NCBI GenBank assembly: GCA_934654625.1
Contig: CAKUGM010000020.1
Span: forward strand, 1 to 26,127
Direction: 5' to 3'
Source of the DNA: an uncultured Collinsella sp.
Lineage (GTDB): Bacteria; Actinomycetota; Coriobacteriia; Coriobacteriales; Coriobacteriaceae
DNA length: 26,127 nt
The stretch's first letter is position 1, and each line of letters begins with the position of its first letter. The notes below the pieces were generated by a model. That model had not been told where the DNA came from. It worked only from the letters and a program-made list of their open reading frames with translations, and did not search any database. The position numbers and the translations under genes are program-made. Shown here piece after piece: positions 7,742 to 15,573 of the stretch.

Positions 7742-9076
7742 ATGGAAGCGAATTCTAACACCGAGAACTCCAATCTGAAGTTCTCCGGTTGGTCTGTTAC
7801 CGTCGCCGCCGTCGTCATCGTGCTTTGCCACATGATGGTTCGCGGTTCCTTTGCAACTCTCATCCAGGGCATGTGCGCAAGTACTGGTTGGTCTACGGGA
7901 GTTGTTTCCCTGGGTTCGTCCCTCTTCATGGTCTTCTATGGCATCTTTGCATTCCTGACCGGTACTTATATCAATAAGCTCGGTCCCCGCAAGACCTACC
8001 TGCTCCACGGCTGCATCATGGCCGCCGGCCTGTTCCTCTGCAGCTATTCCACCGAGCCTTGGCAGTACTGGCTCTTCTACGGCGTCATCGCCGGTATCGG
8101 CTCCGGTGCTTTCTGGGCCCCCGTTACCTCGATGGTTCGCCAGTGGTTCATCGATAAACTCGGTATCGCGATGGGCCTCACCACCGCTGCCGCCGGCGCT
8201 GCTATGTGCCTCGGCCCGATCGTGTCCATGAACCTCATCGCCGGCCAGTCCTGGCAGACGATGATGAGGGTCTTCGCAATCATCCTCATCGTCGGTATTG
8301 GCATCGCTTCTCAGTTCACCATCATGAAGCCCGAGGACGTGGGCCAGAAGCCGCTCGGCTTCGACGCCTTCATGGCTCGCCAGGCCGCTGCTTCTCAGAA
8401 CACCGAGAAGAAGGCCGAGGAGTTCTACGTCCCCTTCAAGTGGGCTGTTAAGCACAAGGCTTTCTGGATCCTCTCCATCCTGTGGTTCTGCTCCAACTTC
8501 GCTGAGTTCATCGTCTTCTCCCACGCCATCCAGTACACCACAGGTGACCTGGGCTATGACAAGATGACCGCCACGTATATCTACTGCCTGATCGGCCTGG
8601 TCTTCATCTTCAGCGCTATCGCAGTTGGTGGCTTCACCGATAAGCTCACCGCCAAGATGGGCGATCCCCTCAAGGCTCGTAAGCGTGTTCTGACCTTCTC
8701 GTACATCGGCTGCGCCGCGATGGCTCTCTGGCTGAACTACGGCGTGCGCCTGACCGCCGATGGTGGCAGCGCTGTCTGGGCCTTCGTCGTGTACGCTGTG
8801 GTCTTTGGCTTCTTCTACGGCATCTACATTCCGTCGATTGCCGGTACGGTCGGCGTTGTCTTCGGCCGTAAGGAAATGCCTCAGTGCTGGGGTCTCGTCT
8901 CCCTCATCGGCATGGCCGGTGGCGCAGGCCTTGGCCCGTACATCGCAGGCTTCCTGCGTGACGTTACCGGTAGCTACTTTGTCGCCATTTGGCTGGCAAC
9001 GATCTTCTACCTGCTTGCCCTGGTCTTCGTGAACATCGTCAAGCAACCCACTCGTGAAGAGGTTTGGGGAGAGTAG
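7742..9076 (+). CDS. MFS transporter, monocarboxylate/oxalate-formate type
   Basis: This 444-residue membrane protein shows about 12 hydrophobic segments in two halves, with a hydrophilic central loop (about 195-235) rich in Lys and Glu. The NKLGPRKTYL segment after TM2 and the FYGVIAGIGSGAFWAP segment are typical of the MFS subfamily that includes oxalate/formate antiporters and monocarboxylate transporters. It lies between the glycyl radical enzyme and its activase, so it most likely imports the carboxylate substrate or exchanges substrate and product across the cytoplasmic membrane. Substrate identity cannot be read from the sequence. The start has AGGAGA 8 bases upstream. Codon bias is high, like that of the upstream enzyme. 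Confidence 0.92.
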   Translation: MEANSNTENSNLKFSGWSVTVAAVVIVLCHMMVRGSFATLIQGMCASTGWSTGVVSLGSSLFMVFYGIFAFLTGTYINKLGPRKTYLLHGCIMAAGLFLCSYSTEPWQYWLFYGVIAGIGSGAFWAPVTSMVRQWFIDKLGIAMGLTTAAAGAAMCLGPIVSMNLIAGQSWQTMMRVFAIILIVGIGIASQFTIMKPEDVGQKPLGFDAFMARQAAASQNTEKKAEEFYVPFKWAVKHKAFWILSILWFCSNFAEFIVFSHAIQYTTGDLGYDKMTATYIYCLIGLVFIFSAIAVGGFTDKLTAKMGDPLKARKRVLTFSYIGCAAMALWLNYGVRLTADGGSAVWAFVVYAVVFGFFYGIYIPSIAGTVGVVFGRKEMPQCWGLVSLIGMAGGAGLGPYIAGFLRDVTGSYFVAIWLATIFYLLALVFVNIVKQPTREEVWGE

Positions 9077-9101
9077 TAACAGACTACATCCTGCCCCTCT
9101 G

Positions 9102-9136
9102 GCGCACCCGGGCAGACTGCTCGGGTGCGCTTTTTT
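9102..9136 (+). terminator. Rho-independent terminator after the MFS gene
   Basis: GCGCACCCG (9102-9110) and CGGGTGCGC (9122-9130) form a perfect stem, extended inside by GCAG/CTGC, and are followed by six T (9131-9136). It is a strong terminator by eye, yet the activase gene starts only 26 bases later. The activase must rely on read-through or on a separate promoter. Confidence 0.8.
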
Positions 9137-9161
9137 AGAAGCCCTGATCTGGAAGGAACAA

Positions 9162-10112
9162 ATGATGAAGACTGAAGACGGTAAGCTCCAAGCGATGATT
9201 TTTGATGTCCAGAGCTTTTCCACCCATGATGGACCCGGCATCAGGACGAACGTCTTCTTCAAGGGTTGTACGCTGCGTTGTCCCTGGTGTGCAAACCCCG
9301 AATCCCAGAAGGGCACCCCGCAGCTCCTTTACACCAAGATGAAGTGTGTGGGCTGCATGTTCTGCGCCAAGGTCTGCCCCCATGGAGCAGTGACTGCGGT
9401 GACGGACCCCGAGGAAATCGCCAAGTTTGGCCATGTTCGCCACGACCGTTCGAAGTGCGACAAGTGCACCACCCATGAGTGCGTGAACGCATGCTTCCAG
9501 GAAGCGCTTTCGGTTGCCGGCGAGCTCATGACCGTCGATGACGTCATGGCCAAGATCGACCGCGATTCGGTAGTCTACGGAGCCAAGGGCGGCGTGACCG
9601 TTTCTGGTGGCGATCCGCTTCTTCACCCCGATTTCCTCGAGGAGCTTCTCCGCAGGTGCCATGAAAAGGCATACAACGTGGTTATTGAGTCCGAGCTTTG
9701 CGTTCCGACCGAAAACCTCGAGCGCGTGATGCCCTACATCAACCTCTATTACACCGATTGCAAGGTTATCGACCCCGAGGCGCACAAGCGCATCATGGGT
9801 GCGAGCAACGATATTATCCTTAAGAACCTGCGCCTGATTGGCGAGCGCTGCCCCGAGCGCATGGTTCTCAGGACCCCGATTATCCCCGGGTATACCGATT
9901 CGGATGAGAACATCGATGGAATCGCGAAGTTCGCTGCCGAATGCCATTTCCCCACGATGAATATCCTGCCGTACCACAAGCTTGGTGTGACCAAGCACGA
10001 GCGTCTTGGATCGACGTACCTGCTGCCCGATGTTCAGCCGCCTAGCGATGCGCGCATGCGCGAGCTGGCAAACATCATCGAGAGCCATGGCGTGAAGTGC
10101 ATTATCAACTAG
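9162..10112 (+). CDS. Glycyl radical enzyme activase (radical SAM)
   Basis: This 316-residue enzyme is expected to use S-adenosylmethionine and a [4Fe-4S] cluster to abstract hydrogen from G853 of the neighbouring glycyl radical enzyme. The radical SAM motif is C36-x3-C40-x2-C43 in GCTLRCPWC. A ferredoxin-like insert adds C62, C65, C68 and C72 and a second set C99, C102, C107 and C111, as in HpdA-type activases; the spacing of the second set (CxxCx4CxxxC) is unusual. The SGGDP motif for SAM binding follows. Of two adjacent ATG codons, either could start translation, with GGAAGGA just upstream. A longer frame reaches back into the MFS gene but has no ribosome binding site. The gene follows a strong terminator, so its level is probably kept well below that of the enzyme. 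Confidence 0.93.
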   Translation: MMKTEDGKLQAMIFDVQSFSTHDGPGIRTNVFFKGCTLRCPWCANPESQKGTPQLLYTKMKCVGCMFCAKVCPHGAVTAVTDPEEIAKFGHVRHDRSKCDKCTTHECVNACFQEALSVAGELMTVDDVMAKIDRDSVVYGAKGGVTVSGGDPLLHPDFLEELLRRCHEKAYNVVIESELCVPTENLERVMPYINLYYTDCKVIDPEAHKRIMGASNDIILKNLRLIGERCPERMVLRTPIIPGYTDSDENIDGIAKFAAECHFPTMNILPYHKLGVTKHERLGSTYLLPDVQPPSDARMRELANIIESHGVKCIIN

Positions 10113-10131
10113 CCTAAGACGGGAGAGAGAC

Positions 10132-10839
10132 ATGGATATCAAAGATTTTTACCGTGAGGTCGACGGCATCTACGCCAACGAGGATTGGGATGCAGCCGAG
10201 GAGCTCTTCAACGCTGCGATGACCGAGACCGCAGACGATAAGGAAATGCACGCGGTTGTCCAAAACGAGATAGGCGTTTGCTTTATGAAGCGCGGCATGC
10301 ACCTCGAGGCAATCGACGCCCTTTCCAACGCTGCGACCTACTTCGCTTCGGCCCATGGCCCGGCGAGCAACGAGGTCGTGAGCATCAAGACCAACCTGGC
10401 ACGCGTGTACAGCGCTATGGCCGAGCATCAGAAGGCAAGGGAAATCCTCATGGAGCTGTGTGATCTTTTGGGCGATGAGCCCAGCCCGCTGCTCTATGAC
10501 GCCTGCGTGGGCATTGGCCACGAGTCTCGTCTTTTGAGCGACTTTGAAACCGCGATTACGTATCTGGAGCGCGCAAAGCAGGTCGCTCTCGCCTATGGAC
10601 AGGGCGAGCCCCTCATCGCTTGCCTCTTCGATCTGGGCGCAGTGCAGTTTGAGCGCGGCTATCGCGGCGAAGCTGTAAACGCTCTTTCCGAGGCAGTTGA
10701 CCTTTGCAGGCAGCAGGGCATTCTCGATACCGAGTTTGGCCAGGGCGTTCAGGCGTTCTATGACGAGATGAACAAGTCTGCTTGCTGCGGCTGCTCGGGA
10801 GAGCTTGCTCAGGACCCCATCACGATTGAAAACGAGTAA
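10132..10839 (+). CDS. Tetratricopeptide-repeat protein of unknown function
   Basis: The 235-residue soluble protein consists mostly of helical hairpins of TPR type. Repeats begin near residue 14 and continue to about 205, with characteristic segments such as AIDALSNAATYF, ARVYSAMAEHQKAREILMEL and AITYLERAKQVAL. No signal peptide, membrane segment or catalytic motif is visible. The C-terminus carries a cysteine cluster (SACCGCSG, near 217-224) that could bind metal. It lies 19 bases after the activase gene with GGGAGAGAGAC before the ATG, so the two are surely co-transcribed. A TPR scaffold here may help activase meet enzyme, or protect or assemble the enzyme; this is inference. I do not know a TPR partner for characterised arylacetate decarboxylases. 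Confidence 0.85.
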   Translation: MDIKDFYREVDGIYANEDWDAAEELFNAAMTETADDKEMHAVVQNEIGVCFMKRGMHLEAIDALSNAATYFASAHGPASNEVVSIKTNLARVYSAMAEHQKAREILMELCDLLGDEPSPLLYDACVGIGHESRLLSDFETAITYLERAKQVALAYGQGEPLIACLFDLGAVQFERGYRGEAVNALSEAVDLCRQQGILDTEFGQGVQAFYDEMNKSACCGCSGELAQDPITIENE

Positions 10840-10954
10840 GCCGCCCCTTCTCTTGTTTATAGTGTTTGGCGGTCTTTCCCCGAGGTTTGCGCCGTGTCCC
10901 TCTATTAGGCTTCTCGCCTCGCGGACGGGCTTCCATTCTGCTATATCTTAAAGC

Positions 10955-11004
10955 GCAGGCGTGACCGTGCATGTACCTCGCACGGTCACGCCTGCCTTAT
11001 TTTG
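10955..11004 (+). terminator. Rho-independent terminator after the TPR gene
   Basis: GCAGGCGTGACCGTGC (10955-10970) and GCACGGTCACGCCTGC (10980-10995) form a perfect 16-bp stem with a 9-base loop, followed by CTTATTTTG. It ends the glycyl radical enzyme locus and separates it from the housekeeping operon. Confidence 0.88.
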
Positions 11005-11088
11005 TATGGGCGTCTGCTTTGACGCTGAATTTGCTTCGATGGCCTCCGTCATTCTTGTATGTCCACCCCGCAGTTCCTCTTGTGTGGA

Positions 11089-11094
11089 TACAAT
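11089..11094 (+). promoter_or_regulatory. Possible -10 element for the acpS operon
   Basis: TACAAT, preceded by TGTGTGGA, lies about 38 bases before the acpS start and is close to a -10 consensus. No good -35 hexamer is visible at the right distance, so the assignment is weak. Confidence 0.3.
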
Positions 11095-11132
11095 AGACAA
11101 ACGGTTCTATTTGATTGCCTAAGGGGGTCGTG

Positions 11133-11648
11133 ATGGCAGAAGCCGGCGTGGGCGTCGATATCGTTCAGATTTCTCGCATGGAGCGTATCCGTCAGGTTAC
11201 GCCCGGGTTTTTCCCTCGAGTCTTCACGGCCGAGGAAGTTCGGTTTTGCGAAGCCTCCTCTCGTCCCATGGCGCAGTACGCTTGCCGCTTTGCTGCTCGC
11301 GAGGCGGTGCTCAAAGCGCTGGGCACGGGCTTTAAGGGCGTAGGCCGTAAAGACGTCTCGGTTACGGTTGGGCAAAATGGCCGCCCCGCCGTTCTTTTGG
11401 CCGGACGGGCAAAAGAGCTGGCGGAGGAGCGCGGCATCGTTGAGTTTGCGCTGTCGCTTTCTGCAACGGGTGACCTTGCGGTCGCCAACGCCATGGCTCT
11501 GACCGAAGAGACGCGACCCCGTGCAAAACAGACCGCACAAGATGAAAAACAGCGCATCGCGCAATCGTTTAGAGAGGCGCGCTCGGTGCTTGACGAGCTT
11601 GAGCGCGTCCAGAGCGGCGATGAGGCTCTTGAGAATGGAGAGCGCTAG
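11133..11648 (+). CDS. acpS: Holo-[acyl-carrier-protein] synthase
   Basis: AcpS transfers the 4'-phosphopantetheine arm of CoA to acyl carrier protein. The signature GVGVDIVQISR contains the metal ligand D9, and FAAREAVLKALGTGF carries E57 and K61. At 171 residues it is longer than the usual 120 or so: about 50 charged, probably helical residues follow the conserved SLSATGDLAVANAMAL end. ATG at 11133 is chosen because AAGGGGG lies 5 bases upstream; a TTG at 11115 is in frame but precedes that site. It starts a tightly packed operon and its stop codon directly abuts the next ATG. Confidence 0.93.
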   Translation: MAEAGVGVDIVQISRMERIRQVTPGFFPRVFTAEEVRFCEASSRPMAQYACRFAAREAVLKALGTGFKGVGRKDVSVTVGQNGRPAVLLAGRAKELAEERGIVEFALSLSATGDLAVANAMALTEETRPRAKQTAQDEKQRIAQSFREARSVLDELERVQSGDEALENGER

Positions 11649-13265
11649 ATGAAGCCGATTTTAAATATCGAGGAAGTCACTCGACTCGAAGATATCATCG
11701 AGCGTGAAGGGACTTCGAAAGCAGAGCTCATGGAGCATGCGGGGGAGCTTCTTGCTTCTGCCGCCGAGGCGGAACATCCCGACCGCGTGCTCGTGTTGAC
11801 CGGTTTTGGCAACAACGGAGGCGACGGTTGGGTCGCTGCGGACATCCTGCAGCAGAAGGGCGTCCATGTCGATGTCGTCTCGCCGGTGGATCCGAGCGAG
11901 ATCCCGAGCGCTCTTGCGCGCCACGTCGCCCGCCGCACGGCAGGCCGTGACGTCAACGTGGTCGTCGGTCCTTCGCGCGACGAGCTGATGGAGCTCGGCG
12001 AACAGGCCGATGTGATCATCGACGCCATTTTGGGCACAGGTTTCCATGGTGCGCCTCGCCCGCCCTTCAGCATTTGGATCCCGGCGGTAAACGAGCTCTC
12101 CTCGTTTGTTGTTTCTGCCGATGTCCCCTCGGGCCTCAACGCGCAGACCGGCGTTGTTGAGGATTGCTGCATCCGCGCCGACAAGACGCTGACCATGCTC
12201 GCCCCGAAGATCGGCCTTTATAGCGGAGATGGCCCCGAGTATGCGGGCGATATCCAGGTGGGCGAGCTGTACGACAAGCTGGACGAAGTAATCGGCGATG
12301 TTGACCATGCCGCCGAGATCGTCCAGGCAGGCGACCTGATCGACTACATCACGAGCCTTCCGGCTTCGATCGATAAATACTCTCGCGGTTCCGTCCTCGT
12401 GGTTGCGGGCTCTGCATCCTATCCCGGTGCCGCTATGATGGCGGCGAAGGCGGCGGCGCGTGCCGGCGCGGGATATGTGGCCGTGGCAGCTCCCGATGCC
12501 TGCGCCAATCTCATTCGCATGGCGCTCCCCTCGATTCCGGTCCATGCGATCCCGTCTGATTCGCGCGGCGCGTTTGGTGCGGCTGCCCGGATGATCGTGT
12601 GCGAGCTTGCCCAGAAGTACGACTGCGTGCTGTGCGGTCCCGGCATGACGACGGGCGCCGGCTGCATGCAGGTTGTGACCGGCTTGATGGAGCTCGACGT
12701 GCCGCTCGTGCTCGACGCCGATGCCCTCAACTGCCTTTCGCATATCGCCATCGACGGCATCGAGAAGACCCCCGACATGTATCGCCGCGAGGCACCGCTT
12801 ATCATGACCCCGCACTATCGAGAGCTTTCGCGCCTGGTGGGCGAGGAAGACGAGGTCTTCGATCTGGGCACCGCCATCGATGCCGCCCAGAAGATCCTGT
12901 GGGCCGGTGGCTCGGACAACATGGTCATCGTCTGCAAGGGTCCGACGACGGCGGTCGTGGGCGTCGAGCGCGTTTTGATTCCCGCGAGCGGCCCCGCCTC
13001 TCTTGCTACGGCGGGTTCGGGCGACGTTCTTGCCGGCATTATCTCCGGCACCATCGCTACACTTCATGCCGAGGTCGACGTATGGGAACTCGCTCTTTCC
13101 TACGCGGTCTCGATTCACTCGTATACCGGTTTTGCGGCTGCTGCCGAATACGGCGAGAAGAGCGTGATCGCCACGGACCTTATCGATGTTATCGGTGAGG
13201 CGATGCAGCTGGTGGAGAACGAGGCGCTCAAGGATCTGGGCGCACTCGATTCCGAGGGGGAGTAA
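11649..13265 (+). CDS. nnr: Bifunctional NAD(P)HX epimerase / ADP-dependent NAD(P)HX dehydratase
   Basis: This 538-residue protein repairs hydrated NADH and NADPH. The N-terminal half (about 1-230) is a YjeF_N epimerase with GFGNNGGDGWVAAD, DAILGTGFHG and SADVPSGLNAQTG. The C-terminal half (about 240-530) is the ribokinase-fold dehydratase with VVAGSASYPGAAMMAA, CGPGMTTGAG, VLDADALN and the nucleotide-site ATAGSGDVLAGI. The length matches the E. coli YjeF fusion type. It begins immediately after the acpS stop and is followed, one base after its own stop, by alr, so translation is coupled. Confidence 0.95.
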   Translation: MKPILNIEEVTRLEDIIEREGTSKAELMEHAGELLASAAEAEHPDRVLVLTGFGNNGGDGWVAADILQQKGVHVDVVSPVDPSEIPSALARHVARRTAGRDVNVVVGPSRDELMELGEQADVIIDAILGTGFHGAPRPPFSIWIPAVNELSSFVVSADVPSGLNAQTGVVEDCCIRADKTLTMLAPKIGLYSGDGPEYAGDIQVGELYDKLDEVIGDVDHAAEIVQAGDLIDYITSLPASIDKYSRGSVLVVAGSASYPGAAMMAAKAAARAGAGYVAVAAPDACANLIRMALPSIPVHAIPSDSRGAFGAAARMIVCELAQKYDCVLCGPGMTTGAGCMQVVTGLMELDVPLVLDADALNCLSHIAIDGIEKTPDMYRREAPLIMTPHYRELSRLVGEEDEVFDLGTAIDAAQKILWAGGSDNMVIVCKGPTTAVVGVERVLIPASGPASLATAGSGDVLAGIISGTIATLHAEVDVWELALSYAVSIHSYTGFAAAAEYGEKSVIATDLIDVIGEAMQLVENEALKDLGALDSEGE

Positions 13266-13266
13266 G

Positions 13267-14418
13267 ATGGCCATCTCTAGGTTGCCGCAAGACCGCTGGT
13301 CTTGGGTCGAGATCAACCAAGGCGCGCTGCGTCGCAACACGCGTGCGTTCAAAAGCCTGTTGAATCCGCGCCAGCGCCTGTGCTGTGTGGTCAAGGCCGA
13401 CGCCTATGGACATGGCGCCGTCGCCTGCGCCAAGGTCATGTACGCGACCGGTGCCGACATGTTTGCCGTGGCCACGGTCAAGGAGGGTGTCGAGCTGCGC
13501 GAGGGCGGCATCATATCGCCCATCCTGCTTTTGAGCGAACCTCCTGCCGAGTCTATCGACTTGCTGCTCGAGCACGACATCATGCCTTCGGTCTACACCT
13601 TCGAGTTCGCGCTTGCGTATGGCGAGCGCGCATCGCAGCTGGGCAAGATCGGCAAGTACCATATGGCTATCGAGACGGGCATGAACCGCATCGGCGTGCA
13701 TTACACGGATGTGATTGAGTTCCGCCGTTCGATTCACTTCCATCGCGGCATCCAGTGCGACGGCGTGTTCACGCATTTCGCCACCGCCGACGAGCAGAGC
13801 GGTTGGGACTACAAGCTTCAGTGCAAGCGTTTTGACGAGGCAGTCGCCGCCATGAAAGACGCTGGCTTTGAGTGCGGCATCGTTCACTGCGACAACACGC
13901 CGGCATCCATTTTGGACCCGTCGACCCATTACGACATGATTCGCGCGGGTATCGGTCTGTATGGTCTGCAGCCCTGCGAGACAACACGTCCAATTTTCCC
14001 GCTCGACCCGGTGATGAGCGTCCGCGCTCGTGTGACGCGCGTAGCGCATCCCGCCATGGGCGAGGGCGTGGGTTACGGCTTTACCTATCGCGTGCCTCGT
14101 ACGCGCGTACAGATCTGCACGCTGCCGATCGGCTATGCCGATGGTCTTTCGCGTACGCTTTCCAACCGCATGGACGTTCTCTATCAGGGCGAGCGCATTC
14201 GTCAGGTGGGCAATATCTGCATGGATCAATGCATGGTCGCTATCTCCGAGACGTCGAGGGGCCGCATGCCCGAGGCGAACTACGGGGACGTGATGACCAT
14301 CGTCGGCCGCGATGGCGATGCCGAGATTACCGTGGATGAGATGGCGCGCCTGCGCGGCACCATCAATTACGAGGTGGCATGCGGCTTTGGCATGCGTCTC
14401 GATAAGGTCTACGTGTAG
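13267..14418 (+). CDS. alr: Alanine racemase
   Basis: The PLP enzyme makes D-alanine for peptidoglycan. VVKADAYGHGA carries the PLP lysine K43, VGYGFTYR contains the probable catalytic tyrosine Y270, and IGYADGLSR and GNICMDQCMV are family signatures. Length (383 residues) is normal. The ATG at 13267 directly follows the upstream TAA with GAGGGGGAG as ribosome binding site; a longer frame from 13186 lies inside the previous gene. It belongs to the same operon. Confidence 0.96.
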   Translation: MAISRLPQDRWSWVEINQGALRRNTRAFKSLLNPRQRLCCVVKADAYGHGAVACAKVMYATGADMFAVATVKEGVELREGGIISPILLLSEPPAESIDLLLEHDIMPSVYTFEFALAYGERASQLGKIGKYHMAIETGMNRIGVHYTDVIEFRRSIHFHRGIQCDGVFTHFATADEQSGWDYKLQCKRFDEAVAAMKDAGFECGIVHCDNTPASILDPSTHYDMIRAGIGLYGLQPCETTRPIFPLDPVMSVRARVTRVAHPAMGEGVGYGFTYRVPRTRVQICTLPIGYADGLSRTLSNRMDVLYQGERIRQVGNICMDQCMVAISETSRGRMPEANYGDVMTIVGRDGDAEITVDEMARLRGTINYEVACGFGMRLDKVYV

Positions 14419-14427
14419 AGGTCGCTC

Positions 14428-15069
14428 ATGGGTGTCATGCAGATTCCGGGGCACACGCGCCAAAAGCCGCGCGAGGTGACGCTTGACGAGATTCGGGCGG
14501 TGCTCGGCGACTGTCGCCTGTGCCAGCTGTGTCAAACGAGGACCAAGATCGTCTTTGGCACGGGCAACCCCCATGCGCGCGTGATGTTTGTGGGCGAGGC
14601 TCCGGGTCGCAATGAAGACCTGCAGGGGGAGCCCTTTGTGGGCGCTGCGGGCGAGGACCTCAACGGCATTTTGTCTTTGGCGGGCTTGACGCGCGAGGAG
14701 GTCTATATCGCCAACGTCCTCAAGTGCCGTCCCCCGGGAAATCGCAACCCGCGTCCAGAAGAGGTGCTTGCCTGCTCGCCGTTTTTGCGCGAGCAGATTC
14801 GAAGCATTTGGCCGGACGTTATCGTTACGCTGGGAAACCCCGCGACGCATTTTGTCCTCAAGACCGAGATAGGCATCACACGTTTGCGTGGACGTTTTCA
14901 CCAGATGGGCCACTTTGTGGTCATGCCCACGTTCCACCCCGCCGCCGCCCTGCGCAATCCGGAGTGGCAAAAGCTGCTGGAGCAGGACTTCTGTATGCTG
15001 GGAGATTATCTGGCACGCCATGCGGCGCCCGCGGCGGGCAGCAATGAAGAACAGGAAGCGGAGAGATAG
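14428..15069 (+). CDS. Family 4 uracil-DNA glycosylase
   Basis: The 213-residue protein removes uracil from DNA. Motif 1 is GEAPGRNED (56-64) and motif 2 is FHPAAALRNP with H170. The [4Fe-4S] cysteines are C29 or C32 with C32 or C35, then C100 and C116, as in thermophile-type and many anaerobe enzymes of family 4. The ribosome binding site is weak (AGAGG). The gene lies 9 bases after alr, and its stop abuts the tsaE start. Confidence 0.93.
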   Translation: MGVMQIPGHTRQKPREVTLDEIRAVLGDCRLCQLCQTRTKIVFGTGNPHARVMFVGEAPGRNEDLQGEPFVGAAGEDLNGILSLAGLTREEVYIANVLKCRPPGNRNPRPEEVLACSPFLREQIRSIWPDVIVTLGNPATHFVLKTEIGITRLRGRFHQMGHFVVMPTFHPAAALRNPEWQKLLEQDFCMLGDYLARHAAPAAGSNEEQEAER

Positions 15070-15573
15070 ATGCTCAAACGAATAGATGCCCGGCACTATG
15101 AGAGCATGAGCGCGGCAGATACCGAGCATCTCGGCGAGCTCGTGGCGCCGACGCTTGCGGATGGCGACATCCTCGTGCTCACGGGCGGTCTCGGTGTGGG
15201 CAAGACGCATTTCACCAAGGGCGTGAGCCGCGGCCTTGGCGATGGGCATCCAGTGACGAGTCCCACCTTTGCCCTGATGGCAGTGCACGATGGCGGCAGG
15301 ATCCCTCTGTTCCATTTTGACCTGTATCGCCTCGAACATGCCTACGAGCTGGAGGATACGGGTATCTTCGACGTGCTGGGATACGAGGGTGCCTGCCTTC
15401 TTGAGTGGGGCGAGCAGTTCCAAGATGAGCTGTGTGACGAGTACCTCTCGGTTGTGATCTCGCGCGATCCTGACGACGAAAACAAGCGCACGGTTGTTTT
15501 GAAGCCGTGCGGAGCTCGAGCAGAAGAGCTGGCAGAGCAGATTGACAAGGCTGTAAAAGATGACGCTGAATAG
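15070..15573 (+). CDS. tsaE: TsaE, ATPase of the t6A tRNA modification system
   Basis: The 167-residue P-loop protein has Walker A GGLGVGKT (39-46), followed by TSPTFALM and the family motif FHFDLYRLE, then LLEWGEQF. TsaE drives the TsaB-TsaD complex that places threonylcarbamoyl on A37 of ANN-decoding tRNAs. Its 3' end overlaps the start of the TsaB-RimI-TsaD gene by 14 bases, so both are made together. Confidence 0.95.
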   Translation: MLKRIDARHYESMSAADTEHLGELVAPTLADGDILVLTGGLGVGKTHFTKGVSRGLGDGHPVTSPTFALMAVHDGGRIPLFHFDLYRLEHAYELEDTGIFDVLGYEGACLLEWGEQFQDELCDEYLSVVISRDPDDENKRTVVLKPCGARAEELAEQIDKAVKDDAE

